Below are positions 11,851-22,900 of a DNA stretch of 64,000 nucleotides, in pieces. The stretch comes from Catonia carolina. Taxonomy: Eukaryota; Arthropoda; Insecta; Hemiptera; Achilidae. The notes beneath the pieces were generated by a model, which was not told the origin of the DNA, did not search any database, and worked only from the letters and a program-made list of their open reading frames with translations. Location of the stretch: assembly GCA_035578175.1 (NCBI GenBank), contig JAQMRL010000005.1, positions 60,617,722 to 60,681,721 of the forward strand, read 5' to 3'. Each line of letters begins with the position of its first letter. Position 1 is the stretch's first letter. The translations under genes and the position numbers were made by a program.

Positions 11851-12952
11851 TTCGTACAATAAAATGAAGAATAAAATAAGATGGAGAATGCATCATACGA
11901 GTCTGATTTTCAATTTTCAATTAAAATTTTGCGTTTTGAACAGCTTGGACATTTTCCCGAATGATGTCCTTGCTTTATCAATTAATTTGTATCAAAACCG
12001 TACAATTAAAAAAAAACACCTGACCGAAATCTGTTCGGACTAAAACCGAACTAAAAAAAGACATTCTTTCTAACATTATATATTATTGTAATGGTATTTA
12101 TTTAAAACTGATTAATATTATTAACTTTACTATTTAATTTATTAATATGTTGTAATAAATTGTTATTTTATAATTAATATTTATTACAATTTATAATTTC
12201 TAAGAGCATATGTTTGGAATAATTCCAAAATATTACAGTCTGCTTTGCTTATAATTAATTGTGTATGTAACTTTACACTAATGAATAACAAAGCATACAG
12301 TAACTTGGACAACTTTTTTATTATTAATTATAGTTTTGTAATTAATATCTACATTGCATATGATGTATTGATTATTTGAAATTTTCCGCTAGTTCTTCCG
12401 GGAAAATTGTGTTAATCAGTAGCTGCTGTAGTGTAGGAGTTGAACTTTATGCCGGGAAAATAATTATGTGGTTGCACAAACCGCAGCGAAATTCCCAAAT
12501 TGAATCCACAATACAAGAAACGAAATTTGATTCCTTTACAAAAAGTAATGTGTATTCCTTTAGGCCAGAAATTTTTTTCATGTTTTTACTTTCTCACTCG
12601 ATTTTAACCATACTAATTGTAATTAAGATACCATAAATTAAGAACCAGTTTATTTACACACATACAGTAATTCTAAATCCATATATTTATCAAGGCAGCT
12701 CACGCGCCTGTAAATATTTGAGATTATAAGTTGCAGTCGATCCTGAGATAATGGATCAAATGTACAATGATATTCCATCACCCACCTTAACATCAGCTTT
12801 AATTTCAAACTCTTCGGAGATTTCTACTAGAAATTTTACTTTTAATCGTGTCTGTGTTAATATTTCCTTAAGATTGACGTTTTTTTGATATCTACTCTAT
12901 TGCTAATATGGAAGATTTCTTCTTTACGCAAAGTTAATTCCTTGGAAAAAAT
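11851..12952. other. AT-rich stretch without recognised features
   Basis: Low-complexity TTAATATTATTAAC-type sequence at 12070-12200. The 86-codon open frame near 12376-12636 has no recognisable motif. Confidence 0.45.
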
Positions 12953-13049
12953 AACGCAGTAAAGTCGTCACCGCGAGTTAGCTATTGAACATATAATTTT
13001 CGGTGACGAAAGTTCCTGGTTAAAATCCCAGTAAAGGGGATTTTTATAT

Positions 13050-13665
13050 TGTCACCGACCGGGGCCGACGACAAGTGGCGAAACCTTGCCTGTAAGTTTG
13101 GTGGCCCTGAAAAGGGTCGCTTTATTGCGTTGGTAGCCCTGAAAAGGGCAGAGTGTGTTTTGTGTTTGGCCCTGAAAATGGCCGTTGTTGGTTGTCGGAA
13201 GCGGCGAGACCGAAGAGTTACGGCTTGGCTACCGGGTTCAAGCCTAGCCTTCCCTCAGCGGCAGTTGGGTCCCCACTGCAGCGTGACAGTGGTGGCCCCC
13301 AGAGCCCCGTAGTGTCGGATCGGCGTAGGCCGTCGGCCGATAGCGCGGCCAAGGCCGTTTTCTCTGAGTCAGCGAAGGCTGACCGGTGCGGAAATGTGCG
13401 TCCGCTACCGGTAGCGTAGACCAGGGATGGTGCGTCCGGTCTCGGCTGGGCTGTTCTTCTAGCTTGCTCTCTTATTTCTTTAGTTCTTCGTTTGGAAGCT
13501 GGATTGCGAGTGTCACTCACGATTTAGTACGGCTGCTTAAATACCCCTCCGGCGAGTCCACTTCATGGTGGAGGAGAGGCACTGCTGCTGCGTGTCGGTA
13601 TCACTCGTCACGGCAGGTTCTGGGGCCGTTTGCAGACGCTGATATTGGTGGGGCTGTTGATGACA
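13050..13665 (-). mobile_element. LTR-like element, subfamily A, with three histone-type stem-loops
   Basis: A GC-rich 616-bp block runs TGTCACC...GATGACA, flanked by ATAT and ATAA. Read on the minus strand it has a TATA-like TATTTAAG (13543-13536) about 120 bp from its 5' end. Near its 3' end are three tandem hairpins of histone 3' stem-loop type (complements at 13168-13183, 13135-13150, 13103-13118). TG...CA ends, size, short flanking duplication and promoter placement suggest a solo LTR. A non-autonomous DNA element is the alternative. Open frames inside it are not conserved between copies. Confidence 0.75.
13103..13183 (-). promoter_or_regulatory. Three tandem histone mRNA-type 3' stem-loops
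   Basis: The minus-strand hairpins are GGCCATTTTCAGGGCC, TGCCCTTTTCAGGGCT and GACCCTTTTCAGGGCC, each a six-base stem with loop TTTC, starting 32-33 nt apart. The histone mRNA 3' hairpin consensus is a GG-rich stem, loop TTTC (UUUC) and flanking A/C-rich sequence. The third is followed by ACCAAACTT, like the ACCA that follows histone hairpins. Confidence 0.8.
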
Positions 13666-13875
13666 ATAACTATTTGATACTAAAGCTAGTGATTACCGGT
13701 GAACTTTCATAGTTGCAATTCAATTAATAATAATTTCTCAGGAATGGTCGGCCTGAGTCTATAAAAAACTACAACTCGTACGACATACATACATAATCCT
13801 CATCTTATTGGGTCCATGGGAATGATTATTGATTTTTAATTGGACGGGTTTTAACGTACACACATTAGCTATTAA

Positions 13876-14424
13876 CATTTCTTGACCCTACAATAATAAA
13901 ATCTCGGAAGTAGAAATAATAACACTGGTTTAGACGCACATGTACCCCATGTGATGGCTTCATTCGATACACATATGACACGATCTGGTGTGTTTTTGGA
14001 GCACTAACTGTTTACAGAAAAATCATACAAGATGGGATTTATAAGTCCCGATGGTCAAGAAAGGGTAAAAAAACTTTCCGACATGTTACCATAGTGACCT
14101 TTCAAAACAAACTGCGCTCTTGATTTGAATTTCGCAACGGTTTCACCAAAACCGTACTACCATCGAAGCTTTAGCTCAGTTATTTTGTTACTTACTTTCC
14201 AAAACTCGTTACACCTCATACCAATTTATTATTTTCGAATTCTTTCCAAAAATTCCCTTTCGGACAGAACAAAACCTTTTGGATTCTTTCCCGAAAGATC
14301 TATTAATAACCATGTAAAAATAATTCAAATCCGTTTGGTAAAAGTATGTATTTAAGGGTAAACAGAATACTCTATAAAAAAAACACTAGACATCATTTTG
14401 CATTTTAAATATACAGATAACTTA
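13876..14424. other. Stretch without recognised features
   Basis: The 76-codon open frame at 14125-14355 has no motif and is probably chance. Confidence 0.45.
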
Positions 14425-14515
14425 AAAATTCTATCGAGGAGTGTAACCAGGGACATTCTATTTTTATTCTAACACACTGACCGTTACACCACGGACAGGA
14501 GTTGTTCTATTTTAT
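14425..14515 (-). repeat. Possible tRNA-derived SINE fragment
   Basis: On the minus strand, TCCGTGGTGTAACGGTCAG resembles a tRNA A-box region. GGTTACACTCC, about 35 nt further on, resembles a degraded B box (GGTTCGAATCC type). No other copy in the window confirms it. Confidence 0.5.
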
Positions 14516-15294
14516 AAATTTTTGAAGTAATTTAATTTCTAGTTTATTATTGTCAATCTTTCCGAGTCATAAACTCTTTAGTTTTCTTTTAAAATGGAGG
14601 ATAGTTTTAGATAAGTTAACTATTTTATGTTAGTGAAGTTATTTATTTTCTTAGATGTGTTCTTTTAATAAAGGTTTTCTTGTCAGCATCAACACAGTCA
14701 TGATGCTGAACATTCTTCGTAAACACTGCTCATGCTATACTGCTCTTAATAAGTTTTATTGCCTTCAGTTACATGACATACTTATTTTATTTGTTGTGAC
14801 GTCATATTACGGCATTCGTGTGTAGTTTATGAGGTTTTAAAGTTTTTATTAATGTAGCAAATTTTCTAGAAAACGCTTTAAGAATACTGTATCTCTTGCT
14901 AAATTTCAATTCGGCTGTAATTACTTCGTATTACGCAAAAAAGGAAGAGAGCACGCAGTTGGCAAATCTCACGCTAACGTTATTCCCCTTGCAAAACAGT
15001 CTAAACATTACAAGTTGAAAAATTAAGTCATTCAAGAAAAGATGTTTTGTTTAATATTTTCAAAAACACAGTAATGTTTCGAAACCAAAACCGATTTATT
15101 ATAATACTTTGACAGAAAATGTTTTTATCACACAAACAAGTATTTTGTGTGAAGCAGGAAGAACAGTTATTTGGAAATCAAGATGATAAAGCTGGCATAC
15201 CACAAGAGAGAGTGTTGGATCCTCTTTTACATATAAGTAAAAAGTAAGTAAATGTAGCAGTCACAATCAGTTTTTTTTAGCTTTCATTTGTAAT
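14516..15294. other. Stretch without recognised features
   Basis: AT-rich. No repeat or coding signal recognised. Confidence 0.45.
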
Positions 15295-15515
15295 CGGGAA
15301 CTGTACATTATTGACAACTACCCAATTTTATGGCTGCTTTGCTGTAGTATTTGACGTGAATCAGGTATGAGTTTGAACAGGGACCCCCAGTAGAGTTTGT
15401 TCACGGATGGCTGTCAGCTGGTCACCATACAAAGTCGCTTGCCCAACCGGTGTAACTTAACAAATAATAGCGACTTACTACCAGCTGACTGGGCTGACCC
15501 GAAGGCCCTTGTGTT
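15295..15515 (+). repeat. Two-copy dispersed repeat (copy 1)
   Basis: About 220 bp matches 29815-30035 in inverted orientation, sharing TTGACAACTACCCAATT, GTGAATTC-like sequence, GGTCACCATACAAAGTCGCTT and the ATAATAG...CAGCTGACTGGGCTG...CGAAGGCC block. No frame is shared. Identity unknown. Confidence 0.75.
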
Positions 15516-16375
15516 AGTTTACTATCATTTATTTAGAACAGCTGATTTCTACATTTTATTAGTAATAGGCAAATATTAAATTTATGTAACATTTACTTTT
15601 TTCCAAACTTAAATTTAACTAGTAAAAAACTCACAATATTTAAATGTTTTTATTAACTACTAATTAACCAAAAGTAGTAAAACAAAATTATTTTTAAAAT
15701 TTATTTAATATTTTATTTTATTTTGATTCCAAAGCTGTAATTTACAACAATGTAAAAAAACGTTTGTCTTAAACCAACCATCAAACAAGACACATGAGTT
15801 TTTTTTTATTTCACGCGGTAGTATAATTTAATGTTAATCAGAAATATATGTTAGCGCGATTATTTAAAAATTCTACATAAAGAAGCGATTATTGGTACCT
15901 TTGCTCATGACAGTGCCATCATACTATATTTCTAAGCCATTGAACAACTAGTTTCCACAAATTAATATCTCAATCCATTGTTTTAGTTTATTTGAACAGT
16001 TGAATGCACAAAGTTGAACAGCTGTCAACTTAAATCGATTCGATATTGATTGAATCAAATGAATTCAGATCAAATCAACTTAATGAATCATTCGTTTTCA
16101 ATTAAAGTTTCCGTATACACTAATTAACCAATCAAAATCGAATCGTGAGAATCCATCTAAAGAAAAAAATCGAAACAAAAAATGTAGCTATTAGTGATTT
16201 GACACCATTCATTAAATATAAAAAAGAACACAAAAGGTAGGTTACATATTAAATAGCTAACGAACACTTTCTTAAACTTGAAACGATCCGCCAATTCTAA
16301 AGTGCGTTAATTCCTGATAAGTTCCTTTTCGGTAGTATTCAAAAGATTAATTGCAAGGAGATTTGAAGCATATTC
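15516..16375. other. AT-rich stretch without recognised features
   Basis: Includes short near-repeats of GAATCAAATGAATTCAGATC near 16050-16090. Nothing coding was recognised. Confidence 0.45.
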
Positions 16376-16620
16376 GGTCGTCTTTGGTTAGATGCACAAT
16401 TCCTTTAATATTTTGTCCTACCGTCACCATTTTTAAATATTTGTACATAAATTTATTTCTGATTTAGTGTGGAATATTCAGCACTGTTTGCAACGTTTTA
16501 GTTTGAAACCTTTCAATAATTTCCAGGTTGGAGTTACTGGTTGTCCACCATAGTTGAATGCCGTATATCCAGATAGGTTTTAATATTGTTATTGTACCGA
16601 AAGCGTATTCGAAACGATAA
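16376..16620 (-). pseudogene. Jockey-type LINE C-terminal fragment
   Basis: The minus strand reads KPIWIYGIQLWWTTSNSNLE, then IERFQTKTLQTVLNIPH and a stop. This matches the Jockey-clade ORF2 signature LKPIWTYGIQLWG followed by a QRFQ.K.LR motif. Decay and truncation make it inactive. Confidence 0.82.
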
Positions 16621-17529
16621 CTGTGATCTTCTTCCTACTAAACAACACATTTTTCGAAATGTTACATAATAATATAACTGTTTTCATTTAAACTTGAGTG
16701 TTTAGACTTTTAGACTTAACATTTTCCATTTAGACATTTTGTCTAAATTCCATTTATACTTGAGTATTAAGTGTTTGCTAAGTAAACCAATTTAAGTGAA
16801 TATCCAGATATTTTACAATTTCAAGGTTCGGAATTGTACTTCTTTTTATCGATTTAATTTCGCTGACAAAGGGAAAAAGTCATACAACCTAATTTAGCCT
16901 CTTACAAGGACTTTTCATTATTGCAACTAAAAATGAGAAGTAAAATATGGGGACGTATCAATGTCCGCCTTATATCCGAATCCTTGTTGTAAAATAACGC
17001 GTTGTAAACGTATAATTTTTTACCAAATGATATTGTATTGTACATAAAATTTGGTAATAAATAAATAAATAAGCTCTTTTAATTTATGTTTCTATAGTAA
17101 AGATGAAAGTATGTAAATAGGACTAGAGAAAGAGTCATAATTTTGTCTGGGCACAATGTTAAGAAGCACCCACCCTGCCCTCCACCAATGCTTTAACTCA
17201 TCTTCCGACTAGTTTACATAAGTACCCCCGATTATTTCGTCTCGTTTAATTCTACCTCAATCATTTCTACCAACTTGTTTATTTTAATTTATCTTATTTA
17301 TTATTCATGGTGTTTCTTAATATTTAATCTTCTTCGCCTACTAAAGAGAAACTTACGGTTACTCTTTATCTTCGTCATCAGTTGGAGCATGTAGAATGCA
17401 AATTTTTCTACCATTTTGTTTCCTAAATCACTTTCCGTTTCATCTGTTCTTCGGTCTTCCCAAGTCTTATGTTTATGTCTTTTGTTAATTGCATCTAGAA
17501 GACTCCGCTAACAGATTAAATATATATAT
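16621..17529. other. Stretch without recognised features
   Basis: AT-rich with short internal repeats of TTTAGACTTAAACATT type near 16690-16770. No gene was recognised. Confidence 0.45.
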
Positions 17530-17680
17530 TTTGGGGGGGTTTTACATTCTACTGTTTTCCACTACTAATGCAGACGAGAAAAGGGTCATGAACAAATGCC
17601 AGACCTAACCGTAAATCGATTCCGGGACAACTGGCGTAGAAGCCAGTTGCGTTAACCAATACACTACAGCCAGCCTAAAG
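17530..17680 (-). mobile_element. SINE-C: tRNA-derived SINE, degraded copy
   Basis: On the minus strand, TGTAGTGTATTGGTTAACGC resembles an A-box region. The self-pairing CAACTGGC...GCCAGTTG follows, then a B-box-like GGAATCGATTTACG, and further 3' TCGTCTGCATTAGTAG, the body sequence shared with SINE-A. A second copy lies at 51863-52025. Confidence 0.75.
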
Positions 17681-18290
17681 GAATATAAAAAATTAGAGAA
17701 TAAAACTTTTCTACAATTCTTTTGTAAGTAGCATATTAGACTAATGAACAATTTATTTAATCTTATAATACATAATATTACATTTAAACCTTTTGAAACA
17801 GCAGGATAAACCTTTTGTAACTCTTATTTTCTAACGATAACAAATCTAAGGTGTAAAGTTACTCTTATTTATACAGATTAGTATTTCCTTATTTCTACTT
17901 TTATTTTATTAAAAATATTTATTGAAAGTTATTTATTGGGTTTTATTTTATTGAAGTTAAGTTTACCATGGTACAGCACTATAGTTACTCTTACCTTTAA
18001 TACACACAAAAAATTATGTAATCGATAAGAAACTAATAAATACAGTTAAAGAAACCTTATGGGTAATCCCTAAATCCCTAATGAATCCCGAAATGAACCC
18101 TATACCAATTACATAAAATAAAAACCCAATATCTTAAACTGTTGATGAAAGAGAGAGAAGAGGTTTCGATTTCCTTTCAAGCCCCACTAACAGTGTGCTA
18201 AATTTTAACCCTACATCCCTTGTGGTATTATATTAACAGTTCCGAGGTATGTGAATGGTTTTTTAGTTTCCAGTTTATGGATCAAGGGGC
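17681..18290. other. AT-rich stretch without recognised features
   Basis: No repeat end or coding signal recognised. Confidence 0.45.
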
Positions 18291-18299
18291 CAGGTGACG

Positions 18300-18900
18300 G
18301 TGTTTTGGTTGGTAGCCCATTGCAGCCTTTTTGCAATGGGACGAGGACGTCTCTGTTGAGTCTTACATTACTTCCTCATTAGGAGGAGTGAACATGAGTT
18401 TTTCATGCCGCTTCCGATACAAAAGTGGATTTCATTTTTATAAATGTCCACGGTTTACACCAGAGAGGGAGCAAATGATGGAAAAAATAGGAGATATACA
18501 CTCTTTGAGACCTGAGGAGATAACTCCAGATATTTTGGGATCTCCACAATACTGGGAGACAGTCACAAGATGGGCTTGCCCTTTTATGACTTGATTAGAT
18601 TTAGTAGAGGGAGAGAGAAAACGACGTCGCACATAAGAAAACGAATATGAGTGGGGTTGCACAAGAAAACCCTACAATTACCTGGAATACAGTGGGAAAG
18701 CATTGGAAATTCCAACAGTTACCCCGAACATAGAGACAGATTTTGTAACAGAAACTTTAAGAGAAGATCAATTAAAAAAATGCCTAGTGGTAGTCCCCAG
18801 GGGGAGGATGACAGTGCGGAAGTTTAGCCGTTACAGATTCTTTCGCCTCTTTAAAAATAATACCCAAAAGATCGAGCGACGTCAGTTTTGAATGCATTGT
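18300..18900 (+). pseudogene. R1-like LINE ORF2 C-terminal fragment and 3' tail
   Basis: The frame 18331-18594 reads MSFSCRFRYKSGFHFYKCPR, then FTPEREQMMEKIG, then ITPDILGSPQYWETVTRWA and a stop. A CPRF...R motif, then L(T)PDN/I, then W..V, is the hallmark C-terminus of R1/LOA-type non-LTR retrotransposons. A further frame at 18703-18891 may belong to the 3' tail. A roughly 90-bp piece of the same sequence recurs near 47.8 kb. Confidence 0.65.
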
Positions 18901-19402
18901 TAAAAAATCCCTTTCATAAGACGTCGCGCTCATAGCTGTTGGATAGTTTTTCTAAAGAAAATACCACATAGCTTTCGTAAAAAAAAGGCTTACCTTTGAT
19001 CTATGACAAAAACCATTAGTGATTTATCTATCTACAATTTAAGAGGAATCGAATGATTTGTCCAAATTAAATGTTATTTGTTTCCAAATTCCGACTTTAA
19101 TTTCTTCACTTCCGGTTTTTGGCAGATTAGGTTGAAACCGGGAATTCAAACCCAATTCCGGCCCACTAACTTTTTGTGTAGATTACGAAACCGAAAACAG
19201 TTTGTTGCTATCTCTTGTAGTCACTGACATCTGGATGTGACGAACCGACATCGGAAAATGACAGATGTCAATTTAAAAAATTACCACCAATTATATAATA
19301 AATTTTCTCTTTGTAATCCGGACTGGGTCCGGATTATTAAAGTTCACTTAACTTTACCTTTATAAAATAAAATTATAGTATTTTATAATAATGAAACTAA
19401 AG
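18901..19402. other. Probable intron sequence downstream of the receptor exon
   Basis: This lies immediately 3' (minus strand) of the receptor exon's splice donor. AT-rich, with no repeat recognised. Confidence 0.5.
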
Positions 19403-19408
19403 ACTTAC
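19403..19408 (-). other. Splice donor of the receptor exon
   Basis: On the minus strand the exon ends GATGTG and continues GTAAGT, a perfect consensus donor. The reading frame runs into a stop within a few codons of intron, as expected. Confidence 0.9.
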
Positions 19409-19621
19409 CACATCGATGAGCTGGGATAATTTCAGCTTAATACAAACGCGAAGAACATCGGTGGTGTTAACGACAGGTCTTACTAATTTATTGTAATTTG
19501 ATAAGAGGTCATCGTACAGTCTTTTTGCGTCCGGGTTGCCAGCGACCGCACCGTGGACAACCAACGCCGATAAGAGCCAGGCGCGTAAAGTCTCCCCGGC
19601 ACTCGGTCCACACCAACCCAT
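19409..19621 (-). CDS. Nicotinic acetylcholine receptor alpha-type subunit, first coding exon
   Basis: This is the start of a cys-loop ligand-gated cation channel subunit for acetylcholine at synaptic membranes. The exon has 71 codons: a start at 19621, a hydrophobic signal peptide (about residues 1-28, core [16 protein letters not shown]), then the mature N-terminus [19 protein letters not shown] and a first beta-strand block ending [27 protein letters not shown] is characteristic of insect alpha subunits. A pyrimidine-rich acceptor TTTCAG precedes exon base 19622, one base before the ATG. The donor GTAAGT follows at 19408-19403, phase 0, at the conserved place before the 45-nt exon of this family. 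The 5'UTR exon(s) should lie at higher coordinates and the remaining exons at lower ones. I saw none in the window. An alpha3, alpha4 or alpha8-like subunit is possible; one exon cannot decide. Confidence 0.95.
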
Positions 19622-19622
19622 C

Positions 19623-19640
19623 CTGAAACCAACAAAACAA
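19623..19640 (-). other. Splice acceptor of the receptor exon
   Basis: The minus strand reads TTGTTTTGTTGGTTTCAG just before the exon, a pyrimidine-rich tract and AG. Confidence 0.85.
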
Positions 19641-20004
19641 CACACCACTGATAACGTTTCAATTTAAATTAAATTCTACGTTTTTCACTACCAACTAATC
19701 CTCTTTATCTCTCCTAAAAATATTTTCTCAAATGAATTAACTAGGTACTGCATTACAAACATATAAAATACAATAATCCTTTAAAATATCATTTACCAGC
19801 GCAAAGCGCAGGATTATACTTTATCAAACCGTATCACCGGGGGTACCTTTTTAAAAAACAAATTAAGAGAAATTTTACGGTAAAAATTCTTGAAATGATT
19901 CATTCTATACAAACAATTTCGTTTTTTCTTGCGGACATCAGTGATTTTCACCTTAATTTTTTATTTATGATAATTTTATTTTTATTTATATTTTTACTTG
20001 ATCT
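19641..20004. other. Probable intron 5' of the receptor exon
   Basis: AT-rich and without repeats I recognise. It leads into a reverse GCAAGAG copy. Confidence 0.5.
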
Positions 20005-20640
20005 TGGTGAAAGAAATATAGTAAGGAAGAAAAGTATTGTTTTCATGTCGATTTAACGAAATCGAATTTTACCGTAATTACGCTTTTCCGATCCTAGAAA
20101 ACACGTTTGACCGACTGGTGTGTGTATGTGTGTGCATGGAAAAATAACTAAAGAACGCAAAATCGTACAAAGTTGAAACTTAGAAATTAATTAGGTACCA
20201 CAAATGGACCCGACACGAACATTTTTATCAAAATCGGTCAGACAAAAGTAGTATTTTATGTGTGCAATTTTTTATTTATAATTTTTTTTAAAAAGGACTT
20301 TTACGATTTTGTATAAATTTGTTAATTTTACTAAATTTTGTTCTACAAGGTAGGGTAAGTCGCATATCTGAAGAAATTTGTGGACGGCTGTGCTCTCGTG
20401 GTAGAATTTATTTTTATTTTTTTATTTTTTATTTATTTTTTTAAGATTGTTGCTTTTTATGCAATTAACGGACACATTTTAGCTTAATAATATAAATTTT
20501 AGCTTTTTCAGTTAATTAGAAGAAAATTAAAATACCTGCAACTTTTATTTCAAACTATTTTTCCTACAGACAATTTAGCGTCAATCAGTGATTTTTCATT
20601 TTCCCTTATTAAAATCGATAGAAAGTAGGGATTTTTTTAA
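20005..20640 (-). repeat. GCAAGAG-family repeat, reverse copy
   Basis: Starts with the right-end block (GTAAGGAAGAAAAGTATTG, TTTTCATGTCGATTT), then a GT-rich tract, AAATCGTACAAAGTTGAAAC, GACCCGACACGAACATTTTT, and ends after TTTAGCGTCAATCAGTGATT. The outer arm with the second inverted-repeat core is missing. Confidence 0.8.
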
Positions 20641-21342
20641 GACTATGGCCTTGTGACCGCCGATAGGAAAAGGGACCCTTAGCTTCACTAATGTAATTCT
20701 GCGCCGCTGGAGTAGCGAGCTACAAGGTCATGTAGGTAAAGTTGCCCTTAACCTACCTGTTCACTGAGAAAACTCAAAACACTAGCATTTCGGCTTTCAG
20801 GGCTTGCCGTTTTCATGTTTATTTTCTTTACACCTTCACAACGGTTGTTTTTGAAGATGTTCATTGACAAAACGTTACACGTACCCATAGAGTCACGAAG
20901 AATTTATTAAATTTTAGATCGGGGTCCTATGGTGATTGCTACCCCAAAATTGTTTTTAAAATTTTCGGAATACAAATAATTTTTTAACGGCGAAGAAAAT
21001 TACGTAAAAATTACGAAGAAAATTAATTTCTAGCGAAGAAAATTACGTAAAAATTTAGTAACCCGAAAATTTTCAGGTCGCATGAAAAAACGAAAAAACT
21101 CAAAGTATCATACATTCGAACCTCAACATTCCGAGTTGAAATTTTAAAACATTAACCCAAAACTTCAAAAACTTCAAAATTTAAATTGTGAAACTTCAAA
21201 CTTCATCTTAAACTTCCTTATCTTCAATATCAAAATATTGTAATTCACCCAACCCCTTTGGCGGCCGAACTTCACCTTGTGGCAAATGGTTCTCATCCAC
21301 TTATGAATTCTGATCCACCTACCCCTCTGAGACCAAAACACA
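20641..21342. other. Stretch with duplicated GC-rich 20-mer
   Basis: GCGCCGCTGGAGTAGCGAGC at 20701-20720 recurs with two differences at 21360-21379. A direct repeat of AATTACGTAAAAATT units lies near 20998-21055. Nothing coding was recognised. Confidence 0.5.
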
Positions 21343-21373
21343 CACTCCAGCGGCGTGAAGCGCCGCTGGAGTG
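21343..21373. repeat. GC-rich perfect hairpin
   Basis: CACTCCAGCGGCG and CGCCGCTGGAGTG are 13-bp perfect arms around a five-base loop TGAAG. Confidence 0.85.
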
Positions 21374-21380
21374 GCGAGTG

Positions 21381-22585
21381 TATTTCTTATTAGTTATTTT
21401 CGTAAATCAAAATAAATTACAAAAAATTTTCTTAACTTGAAATCTAATCATACAAAAAAAATTAAAATAGTTCAGAACAACTTCACTATAATTTCCCAGC
21501 CATTAAAACACTCCACACCAAGAAACGATAAAATTTTGGTCATTCGTCCGTTGACAGCTAACCCACCGTAACGTACCCAATACCAAAAAACAAAATAAAC
21601 AATAAATCACTCTTATAACATGAATAAAAAGGAAATTAATAATTAAGTTCTTGTACTAAAAAATTCCAGTTTCAATTTTTCAACAGAAAATAACTTTCCG
21701 CCAAATAATTGATAATTAATATTATTAAACGGATGCTTAGAAAAAGTAAAGTATGGAGTGAAAATCGGAAAAAGAAACAGACGAGTATAAGCAGTGAACC
21801 ACTAAGCAGTTAGCATTCATGCCCGCACTGCAATTTTTAATGTAAAAATAAATCGCAGATTTTTAAAAAATAGCTCTTTGTAAAACGATATTGTTCTACA
21901 TCCATAAATGTTTATTCAGTTTCAACTTTACCGTAGTGGGCAACAGCTGCATTGCTCCTCCCGATTTATCTCATCCCCTCCTGTATATACTCACACTAAC
22001 ATACATAGACAAGAGATGTATAATTGAATTACCTGAATACCATGCATCACTTGGAATGTTCACAGTGATTACGCAACTTTGGTTTAACGTACCGAGTAAA
22101 TAGTTTCAATTCGGCGGCTTTGCATTGTTGTCATACTATTATTTTGTACTCTGGGTAAAAGTTACGTTGCATACAACTAAAATCCAGTTATTGATTGTTC
22201 CAACATGTTTACTTTTATAAAATACTAAACTGTTTCTTTTTTCAGAAAATCAAAATTAAAATTAATATTTTCATAATTACACTAAAACTCCTCTTAAACA
22301 CCTTTCTTCAGTAATCTTTTTGGACTCCGTACAGAAGGTGCAGAAGTTGATCTTACGAATAACCAATAAAAGATAACCAAGGTATCCATCTGAACAGCTT
22401 TTTCAAGAATTTAACGTACTTGACATCCGATAAATATTTATAAGAGAAGCTCTTATTTTTGCGTATAAAAATATACTTAACCGATTTTAGTAAAAGAGCA
22501 CACCATTATAATACCAGGAACAAGGATCTCTTACTTTAGGCCTCAAAAACTTTATACCAAAGTCTTCTTCTCTTCTTAAAGTTCC
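21381..22585. other. AT-rich stretch without recognised features
   Basis: The small open frames here (for example 21891-22103) have no recognisable motif. Confidence 0.4.
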
Positions 22586-22800
22586 ATCTCCTATCGGAGG
22601 TTGGATATCATAATGGCTATGGTCACTTTGCTGGCTGCTGCTCTGAATAGTTGCAATGAACTACAGTTGAACCATTCTCTAAGATTCCTCAGCCAGGAGA
22701 TGCGTCTTCTTCCTACGCCTCGTCTTCCTCGGATCCTTCCCTGCATAATAATTCTCAGCAACTCATATTTTTCTCCTCTGGTTATGTGACCCAAATATTC
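22586..22800 (-). pseudogene. LINE family 2 C-terminal fragment
   Basis: The minus-strand frame 22794-22591 reads MGHITRGEKYELLRIIMQG, RRGVGRRRISWLRNLREWF, LFRAAASKVTIAIMISNLR. This is the conserved 3' end of the reverse-transcriptase ORF of a widespread insect non-LTR family (HI.R..KYELL..I.QGKI.G.R..GRRR.SWL.NLR.WF). It is a 5'-truncated copy with an open frame of 67 codons. Related decayed copies are at 11.5, 27.2 and 38.8 kb. Confidence 0.88.
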
Positions 22801-22900
22801 TTATATATACCAAATTACCAAATATTATATATATTCCAAATATATATTCCAAATTATACCAAATATTCTTATATATATTCTTATTCTTCTTTGGTTATAT
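22785..22900. repeat. Imperfect AT minisatellite
   Basis: Tandem variants of CCAAATATTCTTATATATA occur five or six times. The tract ends near the palindromic CTTTGGTTATATACCAAAG. Confidence 0.8.

Larger units (their letters stand above)
12953..13875 (+). mobile_element. SINE-B copy split by an LTR-like insertion
   Basis: The halves 12953-13049 (GTCGTCACCGCGAGTTAG ... GGTTAAAATCCCAGTAAAG) and 13666-13875 (GTGATTACCGGTGAACTTTC ... CTCAGGAATGGTCGGCCTGA ... CGTACACACATTAG) match the uninterrupted SINE-B at 31134-31451. The A-box end is decayed. The 616-bp LTR-like element occupies the gap. Confidence 0.82.

Noticed and set aside
13050..13665. Piece of a real histone gene cluster
   Set aside because: Histone-type hairpins are present but no histone coding sequence. 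The block recurs at five sites with element-like ends.
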